This document shows positions 8,384 through 16,986 of a stretch of 64,000 nucleotides of DNA, piece by piece. Origin of the DNA: Mesorhizobium sp. (GTDB taxonomy: Bacteria; Pseudomonadota; Alphaproteobacteria; Rhizobiales; Rhizobiaceae); NCBI GenBank assembly GCA_004020875.1, contig SAPZ01000004.1:1-64000 (forward strand), read 5' to 3'. Below the pieces are notes generated by a model that was given only the letters and a program-made list of their open reading frames with translations, searched no databases and was not told where the DNA came from. Within the stretch, counting starts at the first letter, position 1; every line of letters starts with the position of its first letter. Made by a program: the position numbers and the translations under genes.

Positions 8384-9425
8384 GTTTCACCTTTTGTTGA
8401 AGGGAGACATAAACACTTGGGGTCGAGGTTACGCGGGATTATTTCATTAAATCAACGGACTTCACATCGAGCCCCCGTGACTGGCGAATGAGCGACGGTG
8501 TCCACACTAACCGCGACGCGATTGAGCGTGTAAGCCACGGGAAGGTGACGCCTGACCAAGCGGAAGAAGAGGCGAAACGGTTCGGCTTGGGTCGTTTGCA
8601 CGTGTGCCAGACCCCGACGACTTTGACCCAATGGCTGGCATTTCGTGAAGAGTGCTAGCACTGGATTCGGCGACGCTGGAGGAACGGGCCCGACGGCGAG
8701 GGCTGGTTTCCCGAACAACACCGCTTTCCATCACTGCCACTAGTTGAGCTCTCTGAAATCGTCGACAGAGCCGAAGGCAGCAACAGGCCGTCATCCCAGC
8801 TGATGACCGTGCGCTGTCGCTTCGTCTGCGGAGAAGCGACGCGATGTGGGCGAGTGTATAAGTCAGCATTTGGGAAGTCACGAGGAAGTCCCGACCGACC
8901 GCATGGAGTCGGCCGCAGAACGGCAGCTAACTGCTGGGCGCTCCCCATAACCGGACAGTCTGTTATCGGCCCCAAACTTGTCACTGGATTCTTCCGGAAG
9001 AACGGGCGATGGGCCGTCAATCGTCGCTGTACGCGACCCGTCGTTCTCTAAAGGGTCACTTTCGATCGCGCCACTACCTGACTCACAGAAGGTACGAGGC
9101 CTGCCTCGGTGATCGAGAAAAGAGCCGCGCTACTAACCGGCGAGAGCCATCCCGGCCGCTGTCCCGACACCAATCGCGAAGCCCAGTCATCAGACTGCCG
9201 GCGAGACGACGCGTCCTAGCCGCGCGGCAGGGTGCCAATTCCATTCAGGCCGCGCCTACAGCAGGCAGCTCAGCTCATTGAAAACGCGTTCCATGGAGGG
9301 TTTCTCTCCTTCGGGCGATTCCCGCGTAGCGTAGATCGGCGCCTAGCGAAGTTGAGTTGTGTAGATATGCTGTAGATCGGCCGATTTGCGGCAGTTTCTA
9401 AAAACTCTGAAGACCTTGGAAATGT
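8384..9425. other. About 1 kb without an intact gene, between the methyltransferase operon and tRNA-Asn
   Basis: No convincing intact coding sequence is visible. The part next to the methyltransferase should hold its minus-strand promoter. A short decayed reading frame occurs at 8488-8690. The last 100 bases contain CTGTAGAT-type sequence and run straight into the 3' end of tRNA-Asn, which suggests a former integration junction. Confidence 0.6.
8488..8690 (+). pseudogene. Remnant of a small conserved protein (frameshifted N-terminus)
   Basis: The frame from the ATG at 8488 reads RDAIERVSHGKVTPDQAEEE then AKRFGLGRL. It then diverges, while another frame carries PDDFDPMAGIS up to a stop. Together these resemble a protein type I recall from rhizobial genomes that starts 'DAI.RV..GK.sp.eAE.EA.r.GL..L...PDp..FDPM'. 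The frame change and the missing remainder (WWTLPMA-type continuation) suggest a decayed fragment. The match is from memory, so the assignment is tentative. Confidence 0.4.
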
Positions 9426-9500
9426 TGGCTCCCCGGGCCGGATTCGAACCAGCGACCAACCGGTTAACAGCCGGTTGCTCTACCACTGAGCTACCGGGGA
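9426..9500 (-). tRNA. tRNA-Asn (anticodon GTT), CCA encoded
   Basis: The reverse complement folds as a cloverleaf: acceptor TCCCCGG/CCGGGGA, D-arm AGCTCAGTGGTAGAGC, anticodon loop around TGTTAAC giving GTT, T-arm GGTTCGAATCC, discriminator G and encoded CCA. Its 3' end faces the accessory region at 1-9425, the usual orientation for tRNA-borne attachment sites. Confidence 0.96.
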
Positions 9501-9712
9501 ACGGAGGCTCTGACGTGAGTGGCGCAGCCTATAGCAAACACCTTTCGGCTTTGCAAAGAAGCAATTCGCAATTTTTCTCCAGTTTTTGATGCGGCTATTT
9601 GTGTCATCGTCCGGCGTGCCCACATATGAAGGGCTTGACACCGGCTGGGAACAAAGCGGCCGGTTATCACCTTTTTCGGTATGGTTTGGCCCGCGGATAG
9701 GTTTGGTTTTGA

Positions 9713-9973
9713 ATGACGGCAGCTGACGACGACAACGCCCCGGCGCGGAAGATCTCGATCTTCGGCCGTGAGTTCACCATGCCGCGCTCGCGCGGCTGGC
9801 GAATCGCGATCGGCATGCTGCTTACCTTTGGCGGGCTTCTGGGCTTTTTGCCGATTCTCGGCTTCTGGATGATTCCGCTCGGTCTCCTGGTGCTCTCCTA
9901 TGAATTCGCGATGATCCGACGCCACCGGCGGCGTTTCATCGTCTGGTGGGAACGTCGACGTCGACCCGACTGA
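9713..9973 (+). CDS. Small conserved membrane protein of unknown function
   Basis: This 86-residue protein has a polar N-terminus, two closely spaced hydrophobic segments (about 29-46 and 50-63, GMLLTFGGLLGFLPILGFWMIPLGLL in all) and a very basic C-terminus (RRHRRRF...WWERRRRPD), predicting an inner-membrane hairpin with both ends in the cytoplasm. I do not recognise a functional family. It lies alone between tRNA-Asn and tRNA-Cys. Coding is supported by length, composition and a plausible topology, not by a known domain. Confidence 0.65.
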   Translation: MTAADDDNAPARKISIFGREFTMPRSRGWRIAIGMLLTFGGLLGFLPILGFWMIPLGLLVLSYEFAMIRRHRRRFIVWWERRRRPD

Positions 9974-10149
9974 GGAGAGCCCGGCGGCGCGCCGGTGGAT
10001 CAGCGACAGCGATGCTCCAGCCGTCACAACCGATTGGTAATCACCATTTTCGCCGCCCTATGCGAAAGCGTCGGGAATGACGCGCCGGCGCTTGACGACC
10101 CTTGAGCGTCAACATAATGAGTTCGCTCGGAACGCCGGGAGCATTGCGA

Positions 10150-10223
10150 GGCCTCGTGGCGGAGTGGTTACGCAGAGGACTGCAAATCCTTGCACCCCGG
10201 TTCGATTCCGGGCGAGGCCTCCA
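10150..10223 (+). tRNA. tRNA-Cys (anticodon GCA), CCA encoded
   Basis: The cloverleaf is clear: acceptor GGCCTCG/CGAGGCC, anticodon loop ACTGCAAAT giving GCA, T-arm GGTTCGATTCC, discriminator T and CCA at 10221-10223. The open frame that runs through it from upstream is therefore not coding here. Confidence 0.96.
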
Positions 10224-10316
10224 GATGCTTGCGGACTCCAGCGCAACTGCGCCGGAGCGGGGGTTCCGGTTGAAGTTTTAGCCGCGCATTTGGCGCGGGG
10301 AGCGGATTGTTGGGAC

Positions 10317-10991
10317 ATGAGCGCTGATTTTTCCGAACGCCGCGTGAAGATGGTCGACGGCCAGATCCGCACCACCGATGTGACCAGCGCGCCTCTGATC
10401 GAAGCGATGCTAACCGTCCCGCGCGAGGCCTTTGTCGGCGCAGGGCAGCGGGATCTGGCCTATATCGACGAAGACATCCGCATCTCGGACGGCGCTAATG
10501 GCGGCGGCGCACGCTACCTGATGGAGCCGTCGCCGCTCGCCAAGCTTTTGCAACTGGCCGAGATCGACGCGAGTGATTCGGTGCTCGATGTCGGTTGCGG
10601 CAGCGGCTATTCCGCCGCATTGCTGTCCAGGCTGGCGCGGTCCGTCGTGGCATTGGAGAGCGATTCCGCGTTGGCGGAGACCGCAAAATCCACGCTTTCC
10701 AGCCTCGGCTGCCAGAATGTCATCGTGGTCACTGGGCCGTTGCCGCAGGGTCATGCCGCTAAAGCGCCTTACAACGTCATCTTCATCGGCGGCAGCGTCG
10801 AGGAAGTGCCGCAGGCGTTGCTCTACCAGCTCGGGGAAGGTGGACGCCTGGTTGCAGTCGAAGGGCGCGGCAACTCTGGCGTGGCCCGGCTGTTTTTTAA
10901 GGCCGGGGGGGTTGTAACCGGCAGACGGGCCTTTAATGCGGCAATTAAGCCACTACCGGGCTTCGAACGTGCTCACGCATTTGAATTCTGA
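10317..10991 (+). CDS. Protein-L-isoaspartate O-methyltransferase family protein (first copy)
   Basis: This 224-residue class I AdoMet-dependent methyltransferase belongs to the PCMT family, which repairs isoaspartyl residues by methylation. Motif I is LDVGCGSGYSAALL at about 88-101. The N-terminus (VDGQIRTTDVTSAPLIEAM, VPREAFV) is typical of the alphaproteobacterial branch found upstream of tolC. The ATG at 10317 is used because the open frame upstream runs through tRNA-Cys. A second, divergent PCMT gene lies at 36478-37131 beside surE, so this copy may have a different substrate. The family call is firm; the repair role is inferred. Confidence 0.85.
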   Translation: MSADFSERRVKMVDGQIRTTDVTSAPLIEAMLTVPREAFVGAGQRDLAYIDEDIRISDGANGGGARYLMEPSPLAKLLQLAEIDASDSVLDVGCGSGYSAALLSRLARSVVALESDSALAETAKSTLSSLGCQNVIVVTGPLPQGHAAKAPYNVIFIGGSVEEVPQALLYQLGEGGRLVAVEGRGNSGVARLFFKAGGVVTGRRAFNAAIKPLPGFERAHAFEF

Positions 10992-11175
10992 GCGTTTTTG
11001 CCTTGCAGCGAAGGCGCTGTCATGATCGCTTGCGCCTGACAGTCGTTGCTGATTGGTTAACCGTGAGTTATCGGGAGCCTATCAGCGGGGGAACGATAGA
11101 CAACGCGGCGCTGGTCGATCCGTAAGGGTAGGCTGACGTGGCGTGGTTCCCATGTGAACGAATGAGGGAAATAAC

Positions 11176-12558
11176 GTGCCGCCCCGACACAAAAGAGTTT
11201 TAGCAGCTATTCTCGTTTCCGCGACGGCGCTTTCGCCGTTGGCAGCCTCCGCCGAGACCATTACGGGCGCTCTCGCCAAAGCCTACCAGTACAATTCGCA
11301 GCTCAACGCTGCTCGCGCCGGCGTGCGCGTCACCGATGAAGGCGTCGCCATCGCCAAGTCGGGCTGGCGCCCGACCGTCAACGGTTCTGCGAACATCGAC
11401 TACACCAACACGCATGGGTTCGGCACCAGCAGGAGATTGACGACGGGCAGCTTCGGCATCGTCATCAACCAAACGCTGTTCGACGGGTTTCAGACCAAGA
11501 ACAATGTCGCCGCCGCCGAAGCGCAGGTGAAAGCTTCAGTCGAAAGCCTGCGCAACACCGAAGAGAACATCCTGTTCAACGCGGCAAGCGCCTATATGGA
11601 CGTGATTCGCGACCGTCAGGTCGCCGCGCTGACCCAGCAGAACCTTCAGTTCCTGACCGAACAGGCGCGCGCGGCCCGCTCGCGCTTCGAGGTCGGTGAA
11701 GGCACCCGCACCGACGTCGCCCAGGCCGACGCCTCGCGCGCCACGGCTGTGGCGCAGTTGAGCGCCGCCCGCGCTACGGCGCTGGCAAGTGCGGCCACCT
11801 ATCACCAGATCGTCGGTGATGAGCCAGGCAATCTCAAGGGAGCCTCGCCGCTGGGCAAGCTGCTGCCGGGGAACCTCGATTCCGCCTTGGCCGTGGCGTC
11901 GGCCGAGCATCCGGCCATCCTGTCGACCCAGCACCTCGTGGACGCGGCGGCATTTTCGGTGAAATCGTCGGAAGGTGCGCTGTTGCCCCAGCTTTCGGCC
12001 TCCGCCGGCATTTCGGACAATTATAGTCACCAGGTTCCTGGAAGTCTGAGCAATCCCAACGGCTCGTCGACCTCAGCCAATATTGGCGCCACGCTGACCA
12101 TTCCCATCTATTCGGGCGGGCGGACTGAAGCACTGGTTCGGCAGCATAAGGAATCGCTCAGCGAGGCGCGCATCCAGGTCGATGTCAGCCGCGACCAAGT
12201 GCGCCAGGCCGTGGTCTCGGCATGGACGCAATATGTCGCCGCGCGCGAAAGCGTGGATGCCAACAGGCAGGTCATCGATGCCGCGCAACTGGCGCTCAAC
12301 GGCGTCATCGAAGAGCGCAATGTCGGCCAGCGTACCACGCTCGACGTTCTGAACGCGCAGAACGCCGTCATTACCGCCAAGATCAACCAGGCCAGCGCCG
12401 AGCGCGACGTGGTGGTGGCGAGCTATGCTATCCTGTCGGCGATGGGCCGCTTGTCGGTCGATCGCCTTGGCCTGCCGGTCACCAAGTACAAGCCTGAAGA
12501 GCATTACAACGCCGTCAAGGACAAGTGGACGGGACTGCGCACGCCCGACGGGCGCTGA
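11176..12558 (+). CDS. tolC: TolC family outer-membrane efflux channel
   Basis: This 460-residue outer-membrane channel would pair with inner-membrane type I secretion or RND pumps to expel proteins or drugs. A signal peptide is clear (AAILVSATALSPLAASAE, cut near residue 27). The two halves show the repeated TolC layout of long helices: an Ala/Gln/Asn-rich first repeat with 'ARSRFEVGEGTRTDVAQA' and a second with 'EERNVGQRTTLDVLNAQNA', the matching motifs that mark helix-to-barrel transitions. The start is GTG at 11176 behind GAGGGA. Length is normal for the family. It is followed by a terminator hairpin. The pcm-like gene upstream and the DUF2497 gene downstream are its usual rhizobial neighbours. 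Confidence 0.92.
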   Translation: MPPRHKRVLAAILVSATALSPLAASAETITGALAKAYQYNSQLNAARAGVRVTDEGVAIAKSGWRPTVNGSANIDYTNTHGFGTSRRLTTGSFGIVINQTLFDGFQTKNNVAAAEAQVKASVESLRNTEENILFNAASAYMDVIRDRQVAALTQQNLQFLTEQARAARSRFEVGEGTRTDVAQADASRATAVAQLSAARATALASAATYHQIVGDEPGNLKGASPLGKLLPGNLDSALAVASAEHPAILSTQHLVDAAAFSVKSSEGALLPQLSASAGISDNYSHQVPGSLSNPNGSSTSANIGATLTIPIYSGGRTEALVRQHKESLSEARIQVDVSRDQVRQAVVSAWTQYVAARESVDANRQVIDAAQLALNGVIEERNVGQRTTLDVLNAQNAVITAKINQASAERDVVVASYAILSAMGRLSVDRLGLPVTKYKPEEHYNAVKDKWTGLRTPDGR

Positions 12559-12579
12559 TTTCCGATCCAAGCTTCGGCT

Positions 12580-12617
12580 AACGCCGCGCGTCCATTGGAT
12601 GTGCGGCGTTTGTCTTT
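12580..12617 (+). terminator. Rho-independent terminator after tolC
   Basis: AACGCCGC (12580-12587) pairs with GCGGCGTT (12603-12610), followed by TGTCTTT. It lies 22 bases after the tolC stop. Confidence 0.7.
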
Positions 12618-12804
12618 CCGGATAGCTGACCGGGTTGCGCTTCGGCTAATCTGTTGAAATCTCCTAATCTGTTGAAATCCAAAGAGTCCCCAGATTGGGG
12701 ATTCTCGGATGACGATCGGTCGGTTACGCTGTTGCCATTGATTCGAATTCCGGCCCGGCAGGAACGGAATTGCGTAATTGGTCACAAGGGCGGCGGATGT
12801 GACG

Positions 12805-13629
12805 ATGGCGACGGCAAGCAGCGCGCAGCGCGAACCTTCCATGGAAGAGATACTGGCTTCCATCCGAAGGATCATCGAAGACAGCGACACCGGTCGCAAG
12901 CAGCCGGCCGAGGCCGGTGAGCTGCGCCAGGACCTGGAACCCGCTGCCGTCAACATTGCCTCCGCTGCCGTACCCCCTGTCGAGGTCGATGCCTTTCGTT
13001 CCGAACTGCATGCCGAAGCCGGCCCCCGCAGGCCGGCGACGCTGGCGGAAGTCCAGGCGCAGCTTGCAGCGACCGATCCCGTGCCTGCGGGGGCCGACGC
13101 TCGCCCGGAGCCGGTGAAGGCAGCGCCGACGGTCCCGGCGGAGGCCGGTGCCAGGCGCGCGGCCGAGCCGAGCGCGCCGGCAGCCGCGAACAGGCCTGCC
13201 GCTGCAAATGCGCCGCAGACCGCCGAGACCATTGTCGCCGATTGGCGGCGGGAAATCGCCGCGGCCGGAGGCAGCACCGTTACGGCGAAGCCGGCTGTGC
13301 GGGCTCCGGAAGCCGCGCCGCGGGTCGAGGTCGACAAGGAGGAGCCTGCGGTCGAAGCCGTCGCGCATGCCGGCGCTTCCCAGGCCTCCCCTCCTGAGGC
13401 CCAGTCGTCCCGTCCCGCGATCCTTTCCGAGCACACGGGCAGGCAGGTTGCCGCCGCCTTCGGCGAACTGTCCGATGCCTTTGCCAGCCGCGGCAAGAAG
13501 AGCTTCGATGAAATGGCCGAAGAGATGCTGCGGCCGATGCTGCAGGATTGGCTCGACAACAACCTGCCGACGCTGGTCGAAAGGTTGGTGCGCGAAGAGA
13601 TCGAGCGCGTGGCGCGCGGCGCGCAGTAG
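12805..13629 (+). CDS. DUF2497 / PopZ-like polar organising protein
   Basis: This 274-residue protein has the two conserved ends of the DUF2497/PopZ family. The N-terminal helix is EPSMEEILASIRRIIEDSD and the C-terminal oligomerisation region is MAEEMLRPMLQDWLDNNLPTL then VERLVREEIERVARG. The roughly 170 residues between are a low-complexity Ala/Pro/Glu linker. PopZ in Caulobacter forms a polar matrix that anchors chromosome origins and recruits regulators; a similar role in the cell pole is inferred. The ATG at 12805 is chosen because it is the first ATG that leads into the conserved helix. It sits between tolC and valS, a common order in Rhizobiales. Confidence 0.85.
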   Translation: MATASSAQREPSMEEILASIRRIIEDSDTGRKQPAEAGELRQDLEPAAVNIASAAVPPVEVDAFRSELHAEAGPRRPATLAEVQAQLAATDPVPAGADARPEPVKAAPTVPAEAGARRAAEPSAPAAANRPAAANAPQTAETIVADWRREIAAAGGSTVTAKPAVRAPEAAPRVEVDKEEPAVEAVAHAGASQASPPEAQSSRPAILSEHTGRQVAAAFGELSDAFASRGKKSFDEMAEEMLRPMLQDWLDNNLPTLVERLVREEIERVARGAQ

Positions 13630-13840
13630 GCTGGCGCAACATGCAAGCTGAAAAGCGCCGGCTTCGGGCGGTGCTTTTGTTCAAGGCTCTCAGGTGAGCG
13701 CGCGTTGGCCCGACCGGCCGGGATTGTCGCTGGTCGAGGACAGGCCTATCTGTGGCAGTGATTGCTGCTCTCGCGGTTGACTCGGCCAAGACCTTCCGAT
13801 TTACACCGGACCCTTGTTACCGACAGTTCGGACCTCCTCC

Positions 13841-16624
13841 ATGCTTGAAAAGACCTACGACGCCAAGACCGTCGAGCCGAAGATCGCCAAAATCTGGGAA
13901 GAGGCCGACGCCTTCCGGGCCGGCGCCGGCGCGGAGGAAGGGGCGGAAGCCTTCACCATCGTGATCCCGCCGCCGAACGTCACCGGCTCGCTGCATATGG
14001 GGCATGCGCTCAACAACACGCTGCAGGACATTCTCGTGCGCTTCGAACGCATGCGCGGCAAGAACGTGCTTTGGCAACCCGGCATGGATCACGCCGGCAT
14101 CGCCACGCAAATGGTGGTCGAGCGCCAGCTCATGGAAAAGCAGATCCACCGCCGCGATCTCACGCGCGAGCAGTTCATCGAGAAGGTCTGGGAGTGGAAG
14201 GCCGAGTCCGGCGGCGCGATCTTCAATCAGCTGAAGCGGCTCGGCGCCTCGGCCGACTGGTCGCGCGAACGCTTCACCATGGATGAAGGCCTGTCCAAGG
14301 CCGTGCTGGAAGTCTTCGTCACGCTCTACAAGGAAGGCCTCATCTACAAGGACAAGCGCCTTGTGAACTGGGACCCGAAGCTGCTCACCGCGATTTCCGA
14401 CCTCGAGGTCGAGCAGCACGAGGTCAACGGCAATCTCTGGCACTTCCGCTATCCAGTCGAAGGCGAAGCGTTCGACCCTGAAAACCCGAAGACCTTCATC
14501 ACTGTCGCCACGACGCGCCCCGAGACGATGCTCGGCGACACGGCAGTGGCCGTGCATCCGGATGACGAGCGTTTCACCGATCTGGTCGGCCGCAATGTCG
14601 TGCTGCCGATCGTCGGCCGCAGGATACCGATCGTGGCGGACGAGTATTCCGATCCGGAGAAAGGCTCCGGCGCGGTCAAGATCACGCCGGCGCATGATTT
14701 CAACGACTTCGAGGTCGGCAAGCGCCACAAGCTGCCGGCGATCAACATCCTGACGGTCGAAGCCGCCATCAAGCTCAAGGACAATGAGGATTTCCTCGCC
14801 GGTCTCGATGTCACGCCGGAGCGCCAGGCCGTGTGGGACGAGCTCGACGGGCTCGACCGCATCGCTGCCCGCAAGATGGTCGTCGAACTGATGCAGGCCG
14901 GCGGGTTCCTCGACAAGGTCGAGCCGCACCGGCACACCGTGCCGCATGGCGATCGCGGCGGCGTGCCGATCGAGCCGTTCCTGACCGACCAATGGTATGT
15001 GAACGCCGCTGAGCTCGCCAAGCCGGCGATCGCCTCGGTGCGCGAGGGCCGCACGAACTTCGTTCCGAAGAACTGGGAAAAGACCTATTTCGACTGGATG
15101 GAGAACATCCAGCCCTGGTGCATTTCCCGCCAACTCTGGTGGGGCCACCAGATCCCGGCTTGGTACGGGCCTGACGGACATGTCTTCGTCGAGAAGACCG
15201 AGGAAGAGGCCTTGGCTGCGGCGGTCGAATATTACCTGGCGCTGGAAGGGCCGTGGAAGGCCTGGGTCGAGGATAAGCTCGAGAATTTTCAGCCGGGCGA
15301 GATCCTGACCCGCGACGAGGACGTGCTCGACACGTGGTTCTCGTCGGCGCTGTGGCCGTTCTCGACGCTCGGCTGGCCCGACCGGACCCCGGAGCTCAAG
15401 ACCTATTACCAGACTGACGTGCTGGTGACCGGCTTCGACATCATCTTCTTCTGGGTCGCCCGCATGATGATGATGGGCCTGCACTTCATGGACGAGGAAC
15501 CGTTCCACACCGTCTATGTGCATGCGCTGGTGCGCGACAAGAACGGCGCCAAGATGTCTAAGTCGAAAGGCAACGTCATCGATCCGCTCGACCTGATCGA
15601 GGAGTACGGCGCTGACGCGCTGCGCTTCACGCTGACCGTGATGGCGGCTCAGGGGCGCGACGTGAAGCTCGATCCGGCGCGCATCGCCGGATATCGCAAT
15701 TTCGGCACCAAGCTCTGGAACGCGACGCGTTTCGCCGAGATGAACGAGGTTGCGCGCAACGACGATTTTTGGCTGAACGACGCCAAGCTGCCGGTCAACC
15801 GCTGGATCCTGACCGAGCTGACACGGGCGGCACGCGGGGTCACCGAAGGCATCACCAGCTATCGTTTCAACGAGGCGGCGACTGCTGCCTACCGCTTCGT
15901 CTGGAACCTGTTCTGCGACTGGTACCTGGAACTGTTGAAGCCGGTGTTCATGGGCACGGACGAAGCCGCCAAGGCCGAAAGCCGGGCCTGCGTCGCCTTC
16001 GTGCTCGACGAAATCTACAAGCTTCTGCATCCGATGATGCCGTTCATGACCGAGGAGCTGTGGGCGCAGACCGCGGGCGAGGGCAAGGAGCGCTCCTCGC
16101 TGCTTTGCCATGCCGCCTGGCCGTCGCCCGACTTCGAGGACGAGGAGGCCGCCGCCGACATCAACTGGCTGGTCGACCTTGTTTCGGGCATCAGGTCGGT
16201 GCGTTCGGAAATGAATGTGCCGCCGGCGGCGATCGCGCCGCTGATGGTGATCGGCGCCAATACGCTGACGCAGGAGCGGCTGGAGCGCCACGCCCAGGCG
16301 ATCAAGCGGCTGGCGCGCGTCGGCGATATCGCGCTCGCCGACGCGCCGCCGAAGGGCTCGGCCCAGATCGTGCTCAATGAGGCGACGGTGAGCCTGCCGC
16401 TCGGCAGCCTGATCGACCTCCAGGCCGAGGCCGCGCGGCTGCAGAAGGAACTGGCGAAGGTCACCGAGGAGATCGCGCGCCTGCACAAGAAGCTGTCGAA
16501 CGAAAAATTCGTCGCCAATGCGCCGGAAGAGGTGGTCGAGGCCGAGCGCGAGAAACTCGCCGAATATCGCGAGGCGCAGGAGAAGCTTTCGGTGGCTTTG
16601 ACCAGGGTCCGCGACGCCGGCTGA
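13841..16624 (+). CDS. valS: Valyl-tRNA synthetase
   Basis: This 927-residue class I aminoacyl-tRNA synthetase charges tRNA-Val in the cytoplasm. PPPNVTGSLHMGHALNN contains the HIGH-type motif (HMGH, 52-55), and KMSKS is at 571-575. The central editing domain, which hydrolyses Thr-tRNA-Val, lies between them. The anticodon-binding domain and a C-terminal coiled coil (about 855-927, rich in Glu/Lys/Leu: LQAEAARLQKELAKVTEEIA) complete the family layout. The ATG at 13841 is preferred over the upstream TTG because MLEKTYDAK is the usual N-terminus. Length is normal. The call is firm. Confidence 0.97.
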   Translation: MLEKTYDAKTVEPKIAKIWEEADAFRAGAGAEEGAEAFTIVIPPPNVTGSLHMGHALNNTLQDILVRFERMRGKNVLWQPGMDHAGIATQMVVERQLMEKQIHRRDLTREQFIEKVWEWKAESGGAIFNQLKRLGASADWSRERFTMDEGLSKAVLEVFVTLYKEGLIYKDKRLVNWDPKLLTAISDLEVEQHEVNGNLWHFRYPVEGEAFDPENPKTFITVATTRPETMLGDTAVAVHPDDERFTDLVGRNVVLPIVGRRIPIVADEYSDPEKGSGAVKITPAHDFNDFEVGKRHKLPAINILTVEAAIKLKDNEDFLAGLDVTPERQAVWDELDGLDRIAARKMVVELMQAGGFLDKVEPHRHTVPHGDRGGVPIEPFLTDQWYVNAAELAKPAIASVREGRTNFVPKNWEKTYFDWMENIQPWCISRQLWWGHQIPAWYGPDGHVFVEKTEEEALAAAVEYYLALEGPWKAWVEDKLENFQPGEILTRDEDVLDTWFSSALWPFSTLGWPDRTPELKTYYQTDVLVTGFDIIFFWVARMMMMGLHFMDEEPFHTVYVHALVRDKNGAKMSKSKGNVIDPLDLIEEYGADALRFTLTVMAAQGRDVKLDPARIAGYRNFGTKLWNATRFAEMNEVARNDDFWLNDAKLPVNRWILTELTRAARGVTEGITSYRFNEAATAAYRFVWNLFCDWYLELLKPVFMGTDEAAKAESRACVAFVLDEIYKLLHPMMPFMTEELWAQTAGEGKERSSLLCHAAWPSPDFEDEEAAADINWLVDLVSGIRSVRSEMNVPPAAIAPLMVIGANTLTQERLERHAQAIKRLARVGDIALADAPPKGSAQIVLNEATVSLPLGSLIDLQAEAARLQKELAKVTEEIARLHKKLSNEKFVANAPEEVVEAEREKLAEYREAQEKLSVALTRVRDAG

Positions 16625-16704
16625 CGGCTAAGATTCGGCATCGGCGGAAAGGCGCTTTCCTATACGTTAGCTGCCTCGAAAATGGGCGTTCCGCTACGTT
16701 AATT

Positions 16705-16720
16705 TTGACGTAAACGGAAA
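16705..16720 (+). promoter_or_regulatory. Degenerate copy of a TTGACGT-AA-ACGTCAA operator
   Basis: TTGACGTAAACGGAAA matches the perfect site at 45131-45146 in 14 of 16 positions. It resembles operators reported for MerR-type LiuR regulators of branched-chain amino acid and fatty acid breakdown in proteobacteria, recalled from memory. Its position upstream of a FadL-like gene fits such control. Confidence 0.4.
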
Positions 16721-16727
16721 GTTTGCG

Positions 16728-16757
16728 CCCCATTGTTGCCATAATGTAACAATGGGG
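16728..16757. repeat. Perfect 10-bp inverted repeat (CCCCATTGTT / AACAATGGGG)
   Basis: The arms are 16728-16737 and 16748-16757 with a 10-base spacer. There is no T-run directly after it, so it could be an operator or a structured RNA end rather than a simple terminator. Confidence 0.6.
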
Positions 16758-16897
16758 CCGTTCAGCCCTAAAATCGGCTGTTTTTGCCCTGTTTTGGGTC
16801 CTTTCTCCGCACTTTTTCTGCTGTTTGGTCGCGGTAGGCGCGATTTAGGCGCCGACTGCGGCGCCCGTCACCGTGGCAAAAATACGTGTTGTCAAGG

Positions 16898-16909
16898 TGT
16901 ACGCGTACA
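16898..16909. promoter_or_regulatory. 12-bp palindrome TGTACGCGTACA in the porin promoter
   Basis: This is a perfect palindrome just after TTGTCA (16889-16894), a good -35 hexamer, and before AT-rich TCTTTAAAA. A repressor bound here would block RNA polymerase. The size and symmetry suit a TetR-type protein, but no regulator is identified. Confidence 0.4.
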
Positions 16910-16986
16910 GCTCTTTAAAACGTTGTTGCGTCGTTAACCCGAATTGGTTCTAGCTTGAGCCACTTGTATTTCGGGGAGGGATTTCC

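Larger units (their letters stand above)
16625..16986. other. 362-bp regulatory region between valS and the FadL-like porin
   Basis: This region is AT-richer than its surroundings and holds no gene. It contains a TTGACGTAAACG-type element (16705-16720), a 10-bp inverted repeat (16728-16757) and a 12-bp perfect palindrome (16898-16909) inside a possible promoter. A regulated promoter for the porin gene is likely. Confidence 0.6.

Noticed and set aside
10077..10316. Upstream extension of the PCMT-like gene
   Set aside because: It runs through tRNA-Cys, so the start at 10317 is used.
13817..16486. 889-codon minus-strand frame
   Set aside because: Complete shadow of valS; composition is His/Arg/Asp-rich without any motif.
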